Origin: Streptococcaceae bacterium
Lineage (GTDB): Bacteria; Bacillota; Bacilli; Lactobacillales; Streptococcaceae
DNA length: 5,644 nucleotides
Direction: 5' to 3'
Assembly: GCA_031285105.1 (NCBI GenBank)
Contig: JAITWV010000261.1
Location: forward strand, 1 to 5,644
Below are positions 5,595-5,644 of the stretch, piece after piece. The notes beneath the pieces are model-generated. The model did no database searches. It was not told the DNA's origin and was given only the letters and a program-made list of their open reading frames with translations. Position 1 is the stretch's first letter, and each line of letters opens with the position of its first letter. A program made the translations under genes and the position numbers.

Positions 5595-5644
5595 AATGCG
5601 CATTGTCGTCCTTTTAGGCTACGGCAGGGCTCCCACCCACGCTC

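Larger units (their letters stand above)
5476..5638. repeat. Palindromic structured element, candidate miniature insertion or repeat element
   Basis: About 163 nt are bounded by imperfect inverted repeats, 5476-5497 and 5617-5638, in which 19 of 22 positions can pair (one as G-U in the plus-strand RNA). Each arm is a five-base GGGTG/CACCC block, an unpaired three-base TCC on both sides, and a 14-base block around GCCCTG and GTAGCC. A second short pairing, GGAC (5498-5501) with GTCC (5608-5611), continues the stem inward. Inside are two strong independent hairpins, listed separately. There is no reading frame and no transposase. The size and architecture recall the EFAR palindromic miniature insertion sequences of Enterococcus faecalis (mostly about 170 bp, folding into two stem-loops), but sequence identity to them is not shown. 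It could also be a non-coding RNA. The element may extend past the window end. Confidence 0.65.

Noticed and set aside
5476..5638. CRISPR repeat or tRNA-like gene in the palindromic region
   Set aside because: There are no direct repeats with spacers, and the hairpin layout does not give a cloverleaf with a seven-base acceptor, anticodon loop and T-loop consensus.

Overview
The window looks like core chromosome of a low-GC Firmicute, most likely a member of the Lactobacillales close to Enterococcus, Vagococcus or Melissococcus. The support is AT-rich codon use, strong AGGAGG-type ribosome binding sites, and a gene set typical of that group: a TmcAL-type tRNA-modifying enzyme, a YitT/DUF2179 membrane protein, ribosomal protein S2, a Lit/DUF1461 membrane protein, a NagD-like HAD phosphatase and an acyl-ACP thioesterase. 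The genus is inferred from gene content and protein character, not from any search.

All six genes are on the minus strand, so transcription runs from high to low coordinates. They fall into three blocks. (1) At 5287-3165, thioesterase, HAD hydrolase and Lit-like protein overlap one another and form a compact operon, with a possible theme of acyl-chain and lipoprotein handling. (2) At 3170-2181, rpsB has a near-consensus promoter (TTGTAA-17-TATAAT) whose -35 box is made of the last two codons of the Lit-like gene. It has a structured leader of about 124 nt and a clear Rho-independent terminator. The usual partner, tsf (EF-Ts), is not present downstream. (3) At 2153-39, a YitT-family gene and tmcAL overlap by ATGA and form a second operon.

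The right end (5288-5644) has no credible gene. Its outer part, 5476-5638, is an unusual GC-richer palindrome: long imperfect inverted repeats enclose two strong independent hairpins. It has the shape of a miniature insertion or repeat element of the kind described in enterococci, or of a structured RNA. This is the most interesting part of the window. The rest looks like ordinary housekeeping sequence, and I see no defence system, prophage, transposase gene or CRISPR array.
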